Source of the DNA: SMYC01 sp963578475
GTDB taxonomy: Bacteria; Acidobacteriota; Vicinamibacteria; Marinacidobacterales; SMYC01
NCBI GenBank assembly: GCA_963578475.1
Contig: CAUZCL010000018.1
Coordinates: 1 to 64,000, forward strand
Direction of reading: 5' to 3'
DNA length: 64,000 nt
Part shown: piece by piece, positions 54,095 to 62,464 of the stretch
Numbering within the stretch: the stretch's first letter is position 1
Layout: each line of letters begins with the position of its first letter
Notes under the pieces: model-generated
Told to the model about the DNA's origin: nothing
Database searches by the model: none
What the model saw: the letters and a program-made list of their open reading frames with translations, nothing else
Made by a program: the position numbers and the translations under genes

Positions 54095-54215
54095 TACCAG
54101 CATTCAGGATCAGTGGTCAGCATTCAGCATTCAGGAACTCTCAAGACTGCCACTCTGAGATGGTCGGCAACAGTCCTGAGAGCATCCTGAATGCTGGATG
54201 CTGAATGCTGATCTG
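54095..54215. repeat. Inverted cluster of CATTCAG / CTGAATG heptamers
   Basis: CATTCAG at 54101-54107 and twice in tandem at 54121-54134; CTGAATG at 54187-54193 and 54201-54207. The opposite orientations could form a stem of modest strength between the divergent MglA-like and mrfA genes. Confidence 0.65.
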
Positions 54216-54235
54216 AGATAAACTCCCAGCACACG

Positions 54236-56608
54236 ATGTCGCAGATTCTGGCGCCGGCGGACCGAGGCCATGCTCTTCAGAACGTCATTGACGAGCTGAA
54301 AGGAGGGGCACAGCAGCTGCCGACGGTTACGGCCCTGAGGCATTTTCCCGCGGTCCCAGCCCATTTTGCTGATTTTCCGGACGAGCTCCGGCCGGAGATC
54401 GTCGAAGCACTCAGGCGGCGCGGCATCGAACGGCTGTATTCCCATCAGAGGGAAGCTTTCGAGAAAGCCTCCGAAGGCAATAACATCGTTATCGTCACGC
54501 CAACCGCATCGGGAAAGACTCTTTGCTACAACCTTCCCATACTGAATCGCGTCCTCGAAGAGCCCGAGACGCGCGCGCTCTATCTCTTCCCAACCAAGGC
54601 ACTCTCGCAAGATCAGCTCGCGGAGGTGCATGGGCTCATCCAGGACATCGGGGCCGACATCCGCACGTTCACCTATGACGGCGATACGCCCCAGGATGCG
54701 CGCAAAGCGATCCGCTCACGCGGGCACCTGGTCGTGACCAACCCCGATATGCTGCATAGCGGCATCCTGCCTCACCACCCAAAATGGGTGAAGCTTTTCG
54801 AGAACCTGCGCTATATCGTCATCGACGAGATTCATGCCTATCGCGGTGTCTTCGGCTCGCACCTGGCGAATATTCTGAGGCGTCTCCGGCGCATCTGCCG
54901 CTTCTATGGATCGGACCCGCAATTCATTTGCTCCTCGGCGACGATCGCGAACCCCAAGGAGCTCACCGAAGAGCTCATCGGGAGCCCGGTGCAGCTCATC
55001 GACCGAAGCGGGGCGCCGAGAGGCGAGAAATATTTTGTGTTCTACAACCCGCCGGTCGTGAACCAAGAGCTCGGCATACGCCGCTCCTATGTCAACGAGA
55101 CGCGCCGTATCGCGGCGTCGTTTCTCAAGCGCGGGCTCCAGACGATCGTGTTCACGACGAGCCGGCTGAACACAGAGATTCTCGTCACCTATCTCAAAAA
55201 GGAGATCGAGCAAGACGTGACCCGTCGCGATCTCATTCGCGGCTATCGCGGCGGCTATCTTCCGAAAAAGCGCCGCGCGATCGAAACTGGGCTTCGAGAA
55301 GGTAGCGTGCTCGGCGTCGTCTCGACTAACGCGCTAGAGCTCGGGATCGATATCGGCGCGCTCGACGTCGCCGTGATCTCAGGCTACCCCGGAACCATCG
55401 CCTCGACATGGCAGCAAGCGGGACGGGCGGGACGGCGTACCGGCACCTCCGTCGCCGTCTTTGTCGCGAGTAGCAGCCCGCTCAATCAATTCGTAGTCAA
55501 TCATCCGGATTACTTCTTTTCGGGCTCGCCCGAACATGGCCTCATCAATCCGAACAACCTCTCGGTGCTCGTCGATCACATAAAGTGCGCCGCTTTCGAG
55601 CTGCCGTTTCAGGACGGCGAGAGCTTCGGCGCCGAAAACCTCTCCGAAATTCTCTCTTTTCTCGAAGAGCACAACGTGGTTCACCATTCGAGAGAACGTT
55701 GGCATTGGACGAACGATTCCTATCCGGCCAACAATGTCAGCCTGCGCTCGATAAGCTCCGACAACTTCACCGTCTATGACGAGACCCGCGAGCCCAAGAT
55801 CATTGCTGAAGTGGATTTCGTCAGCGCCCATTCGACGCTCCATCCGAAAGCCATCTATATCCTCGAAGGCCAGCAGTTTTATGTCGAGAGCTTCGACTAT
55901 GACGAGAGGCGCGCAACCGTGAGGCAATGGGAGACGGACTACTTCACCAACGCTATCACCCATACAAAGGTCAATATCCTCGAGAAGTTCGATAGCTCGA
56001 CTGTTCTCGAAGGTGAGAGAAATCACGGCGAGGTTCACGTGGTCTCGCAAGTAGTGGGCTTCAAGAAGATCAAGTTCTATACCCTCGAGAATGTAGGCTC
56101 GGGCGAGCTCGACATGCCAGAGCTCGAGATGCACACGACATCTTATTGGCTGACGGTGCCGAGAGAGGTCATGGACTCGCTTCCGGCTAGCTCGGAAGAG
56201 CGCCGAGACGGCGTTATCGGGCTAGCCAATACGCTCAAGACGGTAGCGATGCTCTTCCTCATGTGCGATCGCTCAGACATCGGCGTGGCTCTTGGCGACA
56301 ACTCGCAGGGGACCGCCAAAGTGGAACGCGGTTTCAAGCGGCTCGGACCCGGCGGACTCCCCGCTTCCGAGCCGATGGACCCGTCCTACGAGCCCAACAT
56401 CTTTCTCTACGACAGCTATCCGGGCGGTATCGGCTTTTCGCAACCGCTATACGAGCTGCACACGCGCCTCGTTTCCGAGGCCAAAACACTCATCGAAAGC
56501 TGTCCTTGTCACCAAGGCTGCCCGTCCTGCGTCGGTCCCGTGGGCGAGGTCGGACTGCGGGGAAAGGTAATCGCACTGGCGATTCTGGAGCGGCTGGCCG
56601 CTTCATGA
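54236..56608 (+). CDS. mrfA: DEAD/DEAH helicase of the MrfA/YprA family
   Basis: 790 residues, intact, ATG 54236. In Bacillus MrfA works with MrfB in repair of mitomycin C adducts. Superfamily-2 motifs: TPTASGKT (89-95 for PTASGKT), DEIHAYRG with DEIH at 197-200, CSSATIANP, VVSTNALELGIDIGALD and QQAGRAGRR. The C-terminal MrfA-specific (DUF1998) region has LEMHTTSYWLTVP, and the zinc cysteines lie in ESCPCHQGCPSCVGPVGE near residue 755. The stop overlaps the next start (ATGA), so the two are translated together. No lesion is present. Confidence 0.92.
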   Translation: MSQILAPADRGHALQNVIDELKGGAQQLPTVTALRHFPAVPAHFADFPDELRPEIVEALRRRGIERLYSHQREAFEKASEGNNIVIVTPTASGKTLCYNLPILNRVLEEPETRALYLFPTKALSQDQLAEVHGLIQDIGADIRTFTYDGDTPQDARKAIRSRGHLVVTNPDMLHSGILPHHPKWVKLFENLRYIVIDEIHAYRGVFGSHLANILRRLRRICRFYGSDPQFICSSATIANPKELTEELIGSPVQLIDRSGAPRGEKYFVFYNPPVVNQELGIRRSYVNETRRIAASFLKRGLQTIVFTTSRLNTEILVTYLKKEIEQDVTRRDLIRGYRGGYLPKKRRAIETGLREGSVLGVVSTNALELGIDIGALDVAVISGYPGTIASTWQQAGRAGRRTGTSVAVFVASSSPLNQFVVNHPDYFFSGSPEHGLINPNNLSVLVDHIKCAAFELPFQDGESFGAENLSEILSFLEEHNVVHHSRERWHWTNDSYPANNVSLRSISSDNFTVYDETREPKIIAEVDFVSAHSTLHPKAIYILEGQQFYVESFDYDERRATVRQWETDYFTNAITHTKVNILEKFDSSTVLEGERNHGEVHVVSQVVGFKKIKFYTLENVGSGELDMPELEMHTTSYWLTVPREVMDSLPASSEERRDGVIGLANTLKTVAMLFLMCDRSDIGVALGDNSQGTAKVERGFKRLGPGGLPASEPMDPSYEPNIFLYDSYPGGIGFSQPLYELHTRLVSEAKTLIESCPCHQGCPSCVGPVGEVGLRGKVIALAILERLAAS

Positions 56609-57978
56609 ACACGCGCACGACTCGGGAAAAGCTCGACAAACTCTTTCCTTCGCCCCGCAAACGCAACAATGACTCGCTCTACAGCCTCGAGAAAGAGGTT
56701 CTCGGATCCGAGGCGAGCTCCGAGGGCGAGTTCTCCGTCAAAGAGCGGCTCGAACGTCTCCTCGCCGTCACAAAGGCCCGTCCCCGCACGTTCCCGTCGC
56801 CGGCAATAGCGAGGCCGCCAGCGCTCGAGCTCGGCGAAGTTCTCGACGGCGAGGAAGTCTCGAACGACTTCGGCAGCTTCTACAGCGTCGACAAGATCTA
56901 CCCGCTCGCACATTTTCAGGGTCGGATCCAGCTCGCTCGGCTCACGAGCGTTCCGAGAGAAGCGTTCTCGATGCTGTCACGCGGCGACGACGTTTTCGAA
57001 ATTGACTTGAAGGAGGCACTGTTTCTCGACACCGAGACGACCGGGCTCGCGGGCGGCGCCGGCACGTGTGCTTTTCTCATCGGCTTGGGGTGGGTCGAGA
57101 ACGAGAGCTTCGTGCTGCGGCAGCTCTTCATGCGCGACTATGGCGAAGAAGCCGCCATGCTCCATGCGCTCGGTGAGATCCTCGCGCGCTTCGAGCTGCT
57201 CGTAAGCTACAACGGCAAATCGTTCGACATCCCCCTGCTCGAGACCCGCTTCGTCCTCACGCGACAACGCCTGTCCTTCGAGCATCTATTGCATTTCGAC
57301 TTGCTGCACTCGGCACGCAGCCTGTGGAAGGTCCGCATCGAGAGCTGTCGCTTGATGGAACTCGAGCATCGTCTACTCGGGCTCGAACGCGAAGACGACA
57401 TACCGGGTCACATGATCCCCGACTTGTTTTTTCGCTTCCTGCGAACAGGAGACGCGATTCGCCTCGACCACGTCTTCCATCACAACCGACACGACATCCT
57501 TTCGCTCGCCGCTCTCACGATATGCGCCTCGGACTTGCTCGACGAAAGCCATGTTCCAGAGGATCCTCTCGACGATCTCAGCCTCGGTCGCTTGTTCGAA
57601 CGCTCCGCGCAGCCCGAACGCTCCATGATGCATTACAGCCGCGCCGTCGAGGCCGGGCTGTCGGGCGCCGCGCGCCGTCGGGCCCTCGCAGCACTCGCGG
57701 ACCAGCACAAACGCCGCGGCGATATTGATGACGCGCGCAAGCTATGGGGTGAGCTCGCCGACGGCGAGTCCGTAGAGGTCGTCCAAGCACTTCACGAGCT
57801 CGCGATGCTGAGCGAGCATCGCGAGCGGGACTTCACACAAGCACTCGGCTTGTGCGAGCGCGCGCTTTCCTACCTGGACGAGAATTACGAGCTGACGCTC
57901 TCGTTTCGCTTCAAGTGGCGTGACGCCTTCGCCCATCGCCGCTCGCGTTTGAAAAAACGCCTTGCCAAGAGCAGATAA
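56605..57978 (+). CDS. mrfB: DEDD exonuclease with TPR-like C-terminus, MrfB/YprB family
   Basis: 457 residues. Residues 135-310 are an RNase H-fold 3'-5' exonuclease: LFLDTETTG (Asp142, Glu144), SYNGKSFDIPLLETRF (Asp208) and FHHNRHDILSL (His292 with Asp297) complete the DEDDh site. The C-terminal part (from about 330) is a run of TPR-like helices. The N-terminal 130 residues are a variable leader found in YprB relatives. Translational coupling to mrfA matches the known MrfA-MrfB pair for adduct repair. Intact. Confidence 0.9.
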   Translation: MNTRTTREKLDKLFPSPRKRNNDSLYSLEKEVLGSEASSEGEFSVKERLERLLAVTKARPRTFPSPAIARPPALELGEVLDGEEVSNDFGSFYSVDKIYPLAHFQGRIQLARLTSVPREAFSMLSRGDDVFEIDLKEALFLDTETTGLAGGAGTCAFLIGLGWVENESFVLRQLFMRDYGEEAAMLHALGEILARFELLVSYNGKSFDIPLLETRFVLTRQRLSFEHLLHFDLLHSARSLWKVRIESCRLMELEHRLLGLEREDDIPGHMIPDLFFRFLRTGDAIRLDHVFHHNRHDILSLAALTICASDLLDESHVPEDPLDDLSLGRLFERSAQPERSMMHYSRAVEAGLSGAARRRALAALADQHKRRGDIDDARKLWGELADGESVEVVQALHELAMLSEHRERDFTQALGLCERALSYLDENYELTLSFRFKWRDAFAHRRSRLKKRLAKSR

Positions 57979-57988
57979 GCCAGACCGA

Positions 57989-58432
57989 TCACCGCCTCGT
58001 GATCGATCGCAGTCGCTCTTCGATCTCGGCGCCTTCTTTCTTGCTGCTGCAGATGATCAAGATGGTGTCGTCCCCGGCGATGGTTCCCATGACTTGCGGC
58101 CACGCGACTTCGTCGAGGCCATGCGCAACGCCTTGCGCGTTTCCCGGAGGGGTCTTGACGACGATCAAGTTATTCGCCCGCTCGATGGTGCGCACGAAAG
58201 CGACAAGGGGGGAGAGGGGGCCATCTCCCAAGGGACCGGCGGTGTAAGAATAGCCGCCGCGCCCGTCCGGTCCTTTTGCGATACCGAGCGCTTTCAGCTC
58301 ACGCGAGAGCGTCGACTGCGTCATGGAAATACCGGCTTCGGCCAGCGCTCCGATGAGCTCGCTTTGATTGCGGAGGGCTCGCGCGCGAACGAGAGACAGG
58401 ATGATCTCTTGCCGCGTGGTGCGATCCGACAT
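57989..58432 (-). CDS. argR: Arginine repressor ArgR
   Basis: 147 residues from ATG 58432. An N-terminal winged helix (SELIGALAEAGISMTQSTLS followed by RELKALGIAK) binds ARG boxes; the C-terminal trimerisation and arginine-binding domain has NNLIVVKTPPGNAQGVAHGL with the G-x-A motif and GTIAGDDTILIIC with the conserved Gly-Asp-Asp. Intact. The start shares a base with the moaD stop (TGATG), which puts argR at the end of a moaE-moaD-argR operon; arginine biosynthesis genes are not in the window. Reading on from 58432 to 58726 is a longer frame without homology. Confidence 0.92.
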   Translation of the reverse strand: MSDRTTRQEIILSLVRARALRNQSELIGALAEAGISMTQSTLSRELKALGIAKGPDGRGGYSYTAGPLGDGPLSPLVAFVRTIERANNLIVVKTPPGNAQGVAHGLDEVAWPQVMGTIAGDDTILIICSSKKEGAEIEERLRSITRR

Positions 58433-58677
58433 CAGCCGCCGCTGACAGGAGGAAGAAAAGCAACTTCGTCGTCTGGCTGGAGCTCCGTTTCTTTGCCGAC
58501 GAAATCGTGGTTCACCGCGAATTGAAGGGCAGCGCCGTAAGGCTCGAGGCGAGGTTCGTCGCTCACGAGACGCTCCCAGAGCCCCGTTACCGTCGTACCC
58601 GATGGCAGCTCGACTTCCAGTTCTTCCTTGTCCATGACCTCGCGCAAGGCAGCAAAGACGCGTACTCGTACGTTCAA
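58432..58677 (-). CDS. moaD: Molybdopterin synthase sulfur carrier subunit
   Basis: 81 residues with TTG 58677 as start (NVRVRVFAALREVMDKEELE), overlapping the moaE stop as TTGA. Ubiquitin-like fold ending DDEVAFLPPVSGG, the C-terminal Gly-Gly that carries the thiocarboxylate for molybdopterin. It works with MoaE downstream partner encoded just before. The frame is open to 58713, but earlier codons are antisense-like. Other moa genes are not in the window. Confidence 0.9.
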   Translation of the reverse strand: MNVRVRVFAALREVMDKEELEVELPSGTTVTGLWERLVSDEPRLEPYGAALQFAVNHDFVGKETELQPDDEVAFLPPVSGG

Positions 58678-59102
58678 CGTATTTCCGCCGTTTCCACCGG
58701 GCCTTCGACCCAAACTTCGCCGTCATCGAAGACTTCTTTTTTCCAAATTGGAACGATGCGCTTGAGCCGATTGATTGCGTATTGGCATGCGGCGAAGCTA
58801 TCGTCGCGATGGGGCGACGAGACTACGATGACCACGCTCGTCTCACCAACATTCAGCCGCCCAACACGATGCTGAATGTGGAGGCTCTCGAGACCCCAAT
58901 TCGCCTTGACCTCTTCCCCGATGCGCTCCATCATTTTGACAGCCATCTCCGGATAGGCTTCATATTCGAGGAAGAGAACTTTCTTTCCTTTATTGGTGCC
59001 TCGCACAATCCCCGAGAACGTCGCGATCGCGCCGTCGCGATCGCTGGCGACGCCTCGTGCAAGCGTTCGCAAATCCAGAATATCGTGCACGATTTCAAAC
59101 AT
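58674..59102 (-). CDS. moaE: Molybdopterin synthase catalytic subunit
   Basis: 142 residues from ATG 59102 (FEIVHDILDLRTLARGVASD). Family blocks: GAIATFSGIVRGTNKGKKVL, LEYEAYPEMAVKMM, HRVGRLNVGETSVVIVVSSP, HRDDSFAACQYAINRLKRIV and PIWKKEVFDDGEVW with the catalytic lysines. Converts precursor Z (cPMP) to molybdopterin together with MoaD. The open frame extends to 59312 through the palindromic element and is non-coding there. First gene of the moaE-moaD-argR set. Confidence 0.92.
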   Translation of the reverse strand: MFEIVHDILDLRTLARGVASDRDGAIATFSGIVRGTNKGKKVLFLEYEAYPEMAVKMMERIGEEVKANWGLESLHIQHRVGRLNVGETSVVIVVSSPHRDDSFAACQYAINRLKRIVPIWKKEVFDDGEVWVEGPVETAEIR

Positions 59103-59179
59103 AGCCAGTGAAATAGTAGCCTGTCCCGAAGCCCCGAACAAGTTCCTATACGCCTGCCCCAACGGCTTTACCGATCTTG

Positions 59180-59325
59180 GGAAGTTGGAAAGGAAGAGAA
59201 AAAAGAAAGGGGAGGTGGGGATAGGGGGATAAAAAAAGATTAAGAGAATCTTTGTTCTTATCCCCACATCTCCACCCATCCCCACCTCCCCTTGCTTTTG
59301 CTTTTCCAGCAACTTGCTTTTGTTC
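59180..59325. repeat. Long imperfect palindrome between thiD and moaE
   Basis: AAGGGGAGGTGGGGAT at 59207-59222 is perfectly complementary to ATCCCCACCTCCCCTT at 59278-59293, with weaker pairing outside (GTTGGAAAGGAAGAG against the complement of CTTTTCCAGCAAC). The arms are purine on one side and pyrimidine on the other. No coding content. It may be a strong hairpin in the RNA, a terminator for thiD, or a small mobile element. Confidence 0.7.
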
Positions 59326-59345
59326 TTCCAAGCAGCCCGGCTAGT

Positions 59346-60170
59346 CTAGTCGCTCTCCGGCCACACTTTTTGGCCGATGAAGTGGTCGACGGGCCCGTGT
59401 CCTCGTCCGATTGAAACCCCTAACTCGAGGGCTCTTGTTAGATAGGCCTTGGCGATCTCGACGGCTTTCTCGAGGGCTACTCCCAGGGCAAGCTGAGCCG
59501 TGATGGCCGCGGAAAAGGTGCACCCCGTGCCATGTGTGTTTCGGACGGAGAGACGCGGCGCCGTGAAGCTCATGAACCGGCGCCCGTCATACAACCAATC
59601 CACGGAGGCATCTCCCGTCGCGTGTCCGCCCTTGACGACAACCGCCCGCGCTCCCATTTCTACGATCCGCCGAGCGGCGGCATGGATCGAGCTCTCGTCC
59701 TCCATAGGAAAACCCACGAGCGCCTCGGCCTCGGGGAGGTTTGGGGTCACGAGAAGGGCGCGGGGGAGGAGCTGGTCGCGGAGGGACTTGACGGCTTCCG
59801 GCTGCAGCAGTCGATCCCCGCTTTTCGACACCATCACCGGATCCACGACGATTTTATCGACACGGTGCTCTCCCAGTTTCCGGGCTACCACCTCGATGAC
59901 CGGCGACGTGGACAACATGCCCGTCTTCACCGCATCGATGGCGATATCATCGTATACAGTGTCGATTTGAAAACCGATCGCCTCCGGAGTCAGTTGAGAG
60001 ACGCCGGCGACCGTCTGCGTATTCTGCGCGGTGACCGCAGTGATGGCACTCGTCCCGTAGACGCCGTGGGCGGCGAAAGTCTTGAGGTCCGCTTGAATTC
60101 CAGCGCCACCTCCCGAATCGGAGCCGGCAATCGTCATTGCCACCGTCGGGCGGCCTTGCTCTTTTGCCAT
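59346..60170 (-). CDS. thiD: Hydroxymethylpyrimidine (phosphate) kinase
   Basis: 274 residues from ATG 60170. Phosphorylates HMP and HMP-P in thiamine synthesis. VAMTIAGSDSGGGAGIQADL (N-terminal), FAAHGVYGTSAITAVTAQNT, DAVKTGMLSTSPVIEVVA, VVDPVMVSKSGDRLL, LVTPNLPEAEALVG, VVKGGHATGD and the ATP-side RNTHGTGCTFSAAITAQLAL are in order. A longer frame to 60413 is unsupported. No TPP riboswitch is recognised upstream. Confidence 0.93.
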   Translation of the reverse strand: MAKEQGRPTVAMTIAGSDSGGGAGIQADLKTFAAHGVYGTSAITAVTAQNTQTVAGVSQLTPEAIGFQIDTVYDDIAIDAVKTGMLSTSPVIEVVARKLGEHRVDKIVVDPVMVSKSGDRLLQPEAVKSLRDQLLPRALLVTPNLPEAEALVGFPMEDESSIHAAARRIVEMGARAVVVKGGHATGDASVDWLYDGRRFMSFTAPRLSVRNTHGTGCTFSAAITAQLALGVALEKAVEIAKAYLTRALELGVSIGRGHGPVDHFIGQKVWPESD

Positions 60171-60177
60171 GAAGAAC

Positions 60178-60282
60178 TTATAGCATGCCAACCTTGACGG
60201 CAGCGATCTGTTCTCGTATTCTGTTGGCAGAAAGGGGCTTGCCCCTCGCGGGAGCCTGAAAACCTCTAGGACCATGGCCCAT
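60178..60282 (-). CDS. Possible 34-residue small protein upstream of thiD
   Basis: ATG 60282 and TAA 60178 enclose MGHGPRGFQAPARGKPLSAN followed by RIREQIAAVKVGML. It ends eight bases before thiD and its start shares a CATG with the divergent GGDEF gene. Composition is protein-like but no family is known to me; it might be a leader peptide or chance. Confidence 0.28.
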   Translation of the reverse strand: MGHGPRGFQAPARGKPLSANRIREQIAAVKVGML

Positions 60283-62218
60283 GTCGAAGTCGAGCCTTCG
60301 CTCCTTTCCGGGTGATCGACCGGAATCACGCTCGGACTTTCGGGCGGCGTTCGACCGATCGCCGGTGGCAACGTTTCTGTTCGACGATGCGACGCGCGCG
60401 TGTCTCGAGGCAAACAAAGCCGCCGAGCTTCTCACCGCGTTCAGCCGCGCGGAGCTTCTCGATCGCCGTATAGAAGACCTCCACACTCGCGAGCACCGGG
60501 ATCGTACGCTCAAATACTTCCAGAGGTTTCGTCACGAGCCCGGATTCACCTACGATGATTTGAAGCTCGAGACGAAAGACGGACGCGTCGTCGCTGTCGA
60601 AGTCCGGGGCATGAACCTCGGGTTCGACGAGCGCAAGATCATTCTTGTCTACGTCCGCGACATCACCGAAGAGCGACTCTTGCAGCGTGAGGTCTTGTTT
60701 CAAAACCACAAGCTCACGACGCTCAACGCGCTCTCCTCGGCGATCCGAAACTCGATGGAGCTCCACCAAATTCTTTCGGGATCGTTGCGCGTGATCATGG
60801 AGGCGAGTGGAAGCGTTTAAGGAGAGGTTCTGATTTATGACGAAGACAGCGAGACGTTCCAAATCGCCACGGTTCGGGGAGAAGGAGCCTCTGAGCCGCC
60901 TCGAGGACCCCCGAACGCCGCGGATTGCGAACTTGCGAACCGCGTTCTCGCGAAGGGCAAGCCGATCCTCCTCGACTCGCTGGCGCACGAGCCACGGCTA
61001 TCCGAGCTTCTGAGAGGATAATCGGGCACCGGGGCGGCCGCGGGGGTCCCGCTTCGCAACAAAGACCGCGTCATGGGCGTCATGCAGCTCGCGATCGCGA
61101 CGGACCAACTATTCCTAACGTTCGATTTCGAGCTGTTCACCTCGATTGGTGTCCAGATCGGGATGGCAGCTGACAACGCCGTGCTCTTTCAGAGGACGGT
61201 ACGCCAAGCGAAGCAAATCCAGCTCCTGAACAATATCGCTCGCATCATCAGCAGCAGTCTTCAAATCGAGGAAGTCTTCGACTCGTTCACCAACGAGATG
61301 GAAAAACTCTTCGACTTCGACCGTCTTTTGGTGGCGTTTCTCGAAAGCTCGGGGAGCTACCTTCGGATTTTCGCTTCGGGCGCGCGCACGGATTCGGGGT
61401 GGGGCATGGAGTCGCTGATCCCCCTCGTCGGGACCGGTCCAGGGTGGACGGTCTTGAACGAGACGCATTTCATCCATCCGGACACGAAGGAAGAGCAGAA
61501 GTTCATCGAAGACCAATTTCTGTACGAAGACGGGATTCGTTCCTACATCCTGCTGCCCATCCACTCACGCGGTAAGATCGTCGGCACTTTTGGACTCGGC
61601 TCACGCAAGCGCAACGGTTTTTCGGAGAAAGATCTCCCTCTGCTCACGCAGCTCTCGAAGCAAATCTCCGTCGCGATCGAGAACGTCAAGCTCTACCAAC
61701 AGACGAAGGAGACATCGATCCTCGACGATGTGAGCTCTCTCTTCAATTTTCGCTATTTCCATCAACCCCTCGACCGTGAGCTCAAGCTCGTCGCGCGACA
61801 CAAGTCTCATTTGAGCCTGATCTTCATGGACCTCGACAAATTCAAGCAAATCAACGACGTACACGGACATCTTCGGGGGAGCAAAGTGCTGCGTGAGGTG
61901 GGGTTCTGTTTGCGCGCCGCGATCCGCGAGACCGATATCGCTGCCCGCTACGGCGGTGACGAGTTCGTCGTGATCCTGCCCGACACGGACTACGCGGCGG
62001 CCAAACGGCTCGGCGAACGTATGCGCCAGCTCGTTGTGCGAACGACGTACCTCAAAGAGGAAGGCATCAACGCCCGTATCGGGGCAAGCATCGGCGTGGC
62101 CACCTTCCCGACCGAGGCACCGTCCAAGGACGAGCTCATCGCCTTGGCCGATGAGCGCATGTACCGAGACAAGGAAGAGAATTACCGACGAGCAGCATCG
62201 TCGCCCAAAGATTTCTGA
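60281..62218 (+). pseudogene. PAS-GAF-GAF-GGDEF diguanylate cyclase with two in-frame stops
   Basis: One frame runs the whole way but with TAA at 60818 and 61019. Segments: PAS about 60340-60680 (AAFDRSPVATFLFDDATRAC), coiled linker QNHKLTTLNALSSAIRNSME, first GAF (EVLIYDEDSETFQIATVRGE ... AAGVPLRNKDRVMGVMQLAI), second GAF (IEEVFDSFTNEMEKLFDFDR ... YILLPIHSRGKIVGTFGLGS) and GGDEF (LIFMDLDKFKQINDVHGHLR, ARYGGDEFVVILPD). The RETD five residues before ARY-GGDEF is a canonical inhibitory site. Active-site residues are intact. With both stops sense codons, the protein would have about 645 residues. From 61073 an ATG could still give a GAF-GGDEF protein. Confidence 0.82.
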
Positions 62219-62244
62219 CTCGTCCCCATGAGGCGCCTCAAGAA

Positions 62245-62435
62245 TGGCCAAAGAGGCACAGAGTCACAGAGTTTCGAAAACACCCACCGCTTCCGCTGGG
62301 CACAACGATATGCTCCAGGGAGCTCCCGGCGTCATCGTCCGCGGGACGCTGCTAGCAGCGTCGAACACGGAGGCAACGATAAAGGCGGGAGAGTGCTCTT
62401 CGCTCGCTCTCGCATTCTCTGTGCCTCTGTGGCCA
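62245..62435. repeat. Terminal inverted repeats TGGCCAMAGAGGCACAGAG, about 190 bp apart
   Basis: TGGCCAAAGAGGCACAGAG at 62245-62263 and CTCTGTGCCTCTGTGGCCA at 62417-62435 pair with one mismatch. The space between has GGGAGCTCCC and CTGCTAGCAG palindromes and no gene. It sits between convergent genes, so a two-way terminator or a small mobile element are both possible. Confidence 0.6.
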
Positions 62436-62464
62436 ACCCCCGTTGATTGCGGCCGCAATAGAGG

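Noticed and set aside
59180..60280. TPP riboswitch upstream of thiD
   Set aside because: No CUGAGA or ACCUGAUCUGG-like core elements are present before thiD, and the palindrome at 59.2 kb lies downstream of it.
60171..60280. Attenuator hairpin before thiD (GAGGGGCAAGCCCCTTT)
   Set aside because: GGGGCAAGCCCCTTT is a short terminator-like hairpin but it lies within the possible 34-codon ORF and has a weak T-run; too little to call.
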